Of a DNA stretch of 64,000 nt, positions 63,250 through 64,000 are shown in pieces. Positions within the stretch are counted from its first letter, which is position 1. Every line of letters begins with the position of its first letter. The DNA is taken from NCBI GenBank assembly GCA_963556495.2, contig OY747713.1:47445413-47509412 (forward strand), in the 5' to 3' direction. The notes under the pieces are model-generated. The model saw only the letters and a list, made by a program, of their open reading frames with translations, was not told the DNA's origin and searched no databases. Origin of the DNA: Valencia hispanica. Its lineage: Eukaryota; Chordata; Actinopteri; Cyprinodontiformes; Valenciidae. The position numbers and the translations under genes are program-made.

Positions 63250-64000
63250 TCAGGGGTACATATAGTATGGCTGTCCGTTTCTGAATCGTCTGTACATGAT
63301 ATGTACATCTTTATCTGACTTCAGAATATTCCCCACTAACGCAAAGAAATCTCCCACTTCAATACAATTGTCTCCAACCTTTGTTGATAAAGTGAAATGA
63401 TTAGTGAAAACCTTCTTGTACTGTTGAGAGGATGTGAACTGGTGGGGTAAAGGACCATCAGTGTGGATTTTGTGTAATATTTGTTCATTTTTGGGATGTG
63501 GTGCCTCAATATATGAAATTTCCGATAACCTTTTAACTATTTGCTGTAGAGGCTGGTGTGGTTTGCGCACAAGTCGCTTAATTTGTCCCAGATAGTTTTC
63601 AAAGGGGAATCCTGAAATACTATCAAGAGAGCCAAAGTGCTTGTATTCCTCAGCCAAATGAATGTGCTGGTGTACATTGTAAACAATTTAATCTGTTCCG
63701 TATAACTGCCCATAGTGTTGAACAAAAGACACCATTAACCTCTCTGCAAAAGATAGCATTTCCTCAGAAATACCTGGGGAAAGCAGCAAATACATGGTGA
63801 CGGAAAACAACATAAAGTTGTCATATATGTCACTTGGAACACAGTCCTTTAAAACAATTGGGCCCCAATAAAGCATAAATGAACGGAACTCAGTGGCTTT
63901 CCACCGATCCAGTTCAGCTAGTGCCCTTGGTTTTCGATTAAATTCACAGGGCATGTGGGACCGCAGCTTAAGGAGTTTCCCAGAAATTGTCCCTACAGTT
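63250..64000 (-). pseudogene. CACTA/EnSpm-like transposase, C-terminal region (partial)
   Basis: The frame is open into the window end. It reads LKLRSHMPCEFNRKPRAL, FRSFMLYWGPIVLKDCVP and MLSFAERLMVSFVQHYGQLY. It meets one in-frame TAA (63690-63688) and continues in the same frame with IVYNVHQHIHLAEEY, SLDSISGFPFENYLGQIKRL and IVKRLSEISY, to a stop at 63250. The H-LAEE / FPFENYLG pattern is that of the DUF4218-like end of metazoan CACTA transposases. The catalytic core must lie beyond 64000. The single stop is the only lesion seen. Confidence 0.55.

Larger units (their letters stand above)
58300..64000 (-). mobile_element. CACTA/EnSpm-like transposon, truncated by the window end
   Basis: On the minus strand are a transposase C-terminal part (64000-63250), then a multi-exon DUF4806-type gene (62960-59084), then a subterminal zone rich in GTTGAATCAAC-type motifs with 81-bp repeats (58310-58648). 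The start (CCCAGATAGCAAAATTCAG near 58305) resembles ends of fish EnSpm-like elements. The other terminus lies beyond 64000, so neither inverted repeats nor a 2-3 bp duplication can be checked. The assignment is an inference from transposase type plus subterminal repeats. Confidence 0.5.

Overview
The window is a piece of a ray-finned fish (teleost) genome made almost entirely of transposable elements. The evidence is the repeat set: Rex1-like and L2-like LINEs, a DIRS-type tyrosine-recombinase retroelement, a Tc1 element with IR/DR ends, hAT and CACTA DNA transposons, a Ty3/gypsy chromovirus, and three endogenous-retrovirus (ERV) copies. Long (TG)n, (TA)n and hexamer arrays fit this. I find no host gene I can defend. 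The only multi-exon gene (59-63 kb) appears to belong to a transposon. The species cannot be fixed from the sequence.

Layout, left to right. 0.2-0.6 kb: an L1-like ORF1 fragment. 0.8-9.3 kb: a minus-strand DIRS element. It is split by a plus-strand Rex1-like LINE (2252-7885, flanked by ATGTTT duplications), and that LINE carries a further ~2.5 kb insertion holding a BED-finger exon. 9.9-24.1 kb: the two ends of one hAT element (8-bp target duplications GTTGCGAC/GTTGTGAC), pushed ~14 kb apart by later insertions. These insertions are a LINE-tailed retroposon with an intact 103-codon membrane-protein ORF, a 10.7-kb ERV (422-bp LTRs, GTAC duplication, tRNA-Trp primer site) and an L2 fragment. 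The ERV in turn holds a 3.1-kb chromovirus with identical LTRs. 24.9-25.4 kb: a (GT)n-bracketed TTAGGG-like repeat. 26.3-27.3 kb: a MITE keeping a coding exon. 33.0-34.6 kb: a nearly complete Tc1 transposon.

36.1-49.4 kb holds two degraded minus-strand ERVs head to tail, ERV-A and ERV-B, each with its own pol and env. They are cut by an L2 3' tail, an antisense Tc1 fragment and an unidentified insertion. 49.4-52.8 kb: a near full-length L2-type LINE on the minus strand. 53.4-58.2 kb: a plus-strand L2/CR1 LINE whose ORF1 carries an SGNH esterase domain. From ~58.3 kb to the window end: a minus-strand CACTA-like element with 81-bp subterminal repeats, a transposase C-terminus (63.25-64 kb) and an eight-exon DUF4806-type second gene. 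One intron of that gene contains a solo LTR, and the solo LTR contains a hAT MITE; both have exact target duplications.

How the parts relate: the insertions can be ordered by nesting and target duplications. Two LTR elements (the 10.7-kb ERV and the chromovirus) have near-identical or identical LTRs but no reverse transcriptase, which suggests they were moved by enzymes from other copies. The best candidates for something undescribed are the two-gene CACTA/DUF4806 element and the retroposon carrying the small membrane/coiled-coil protein.
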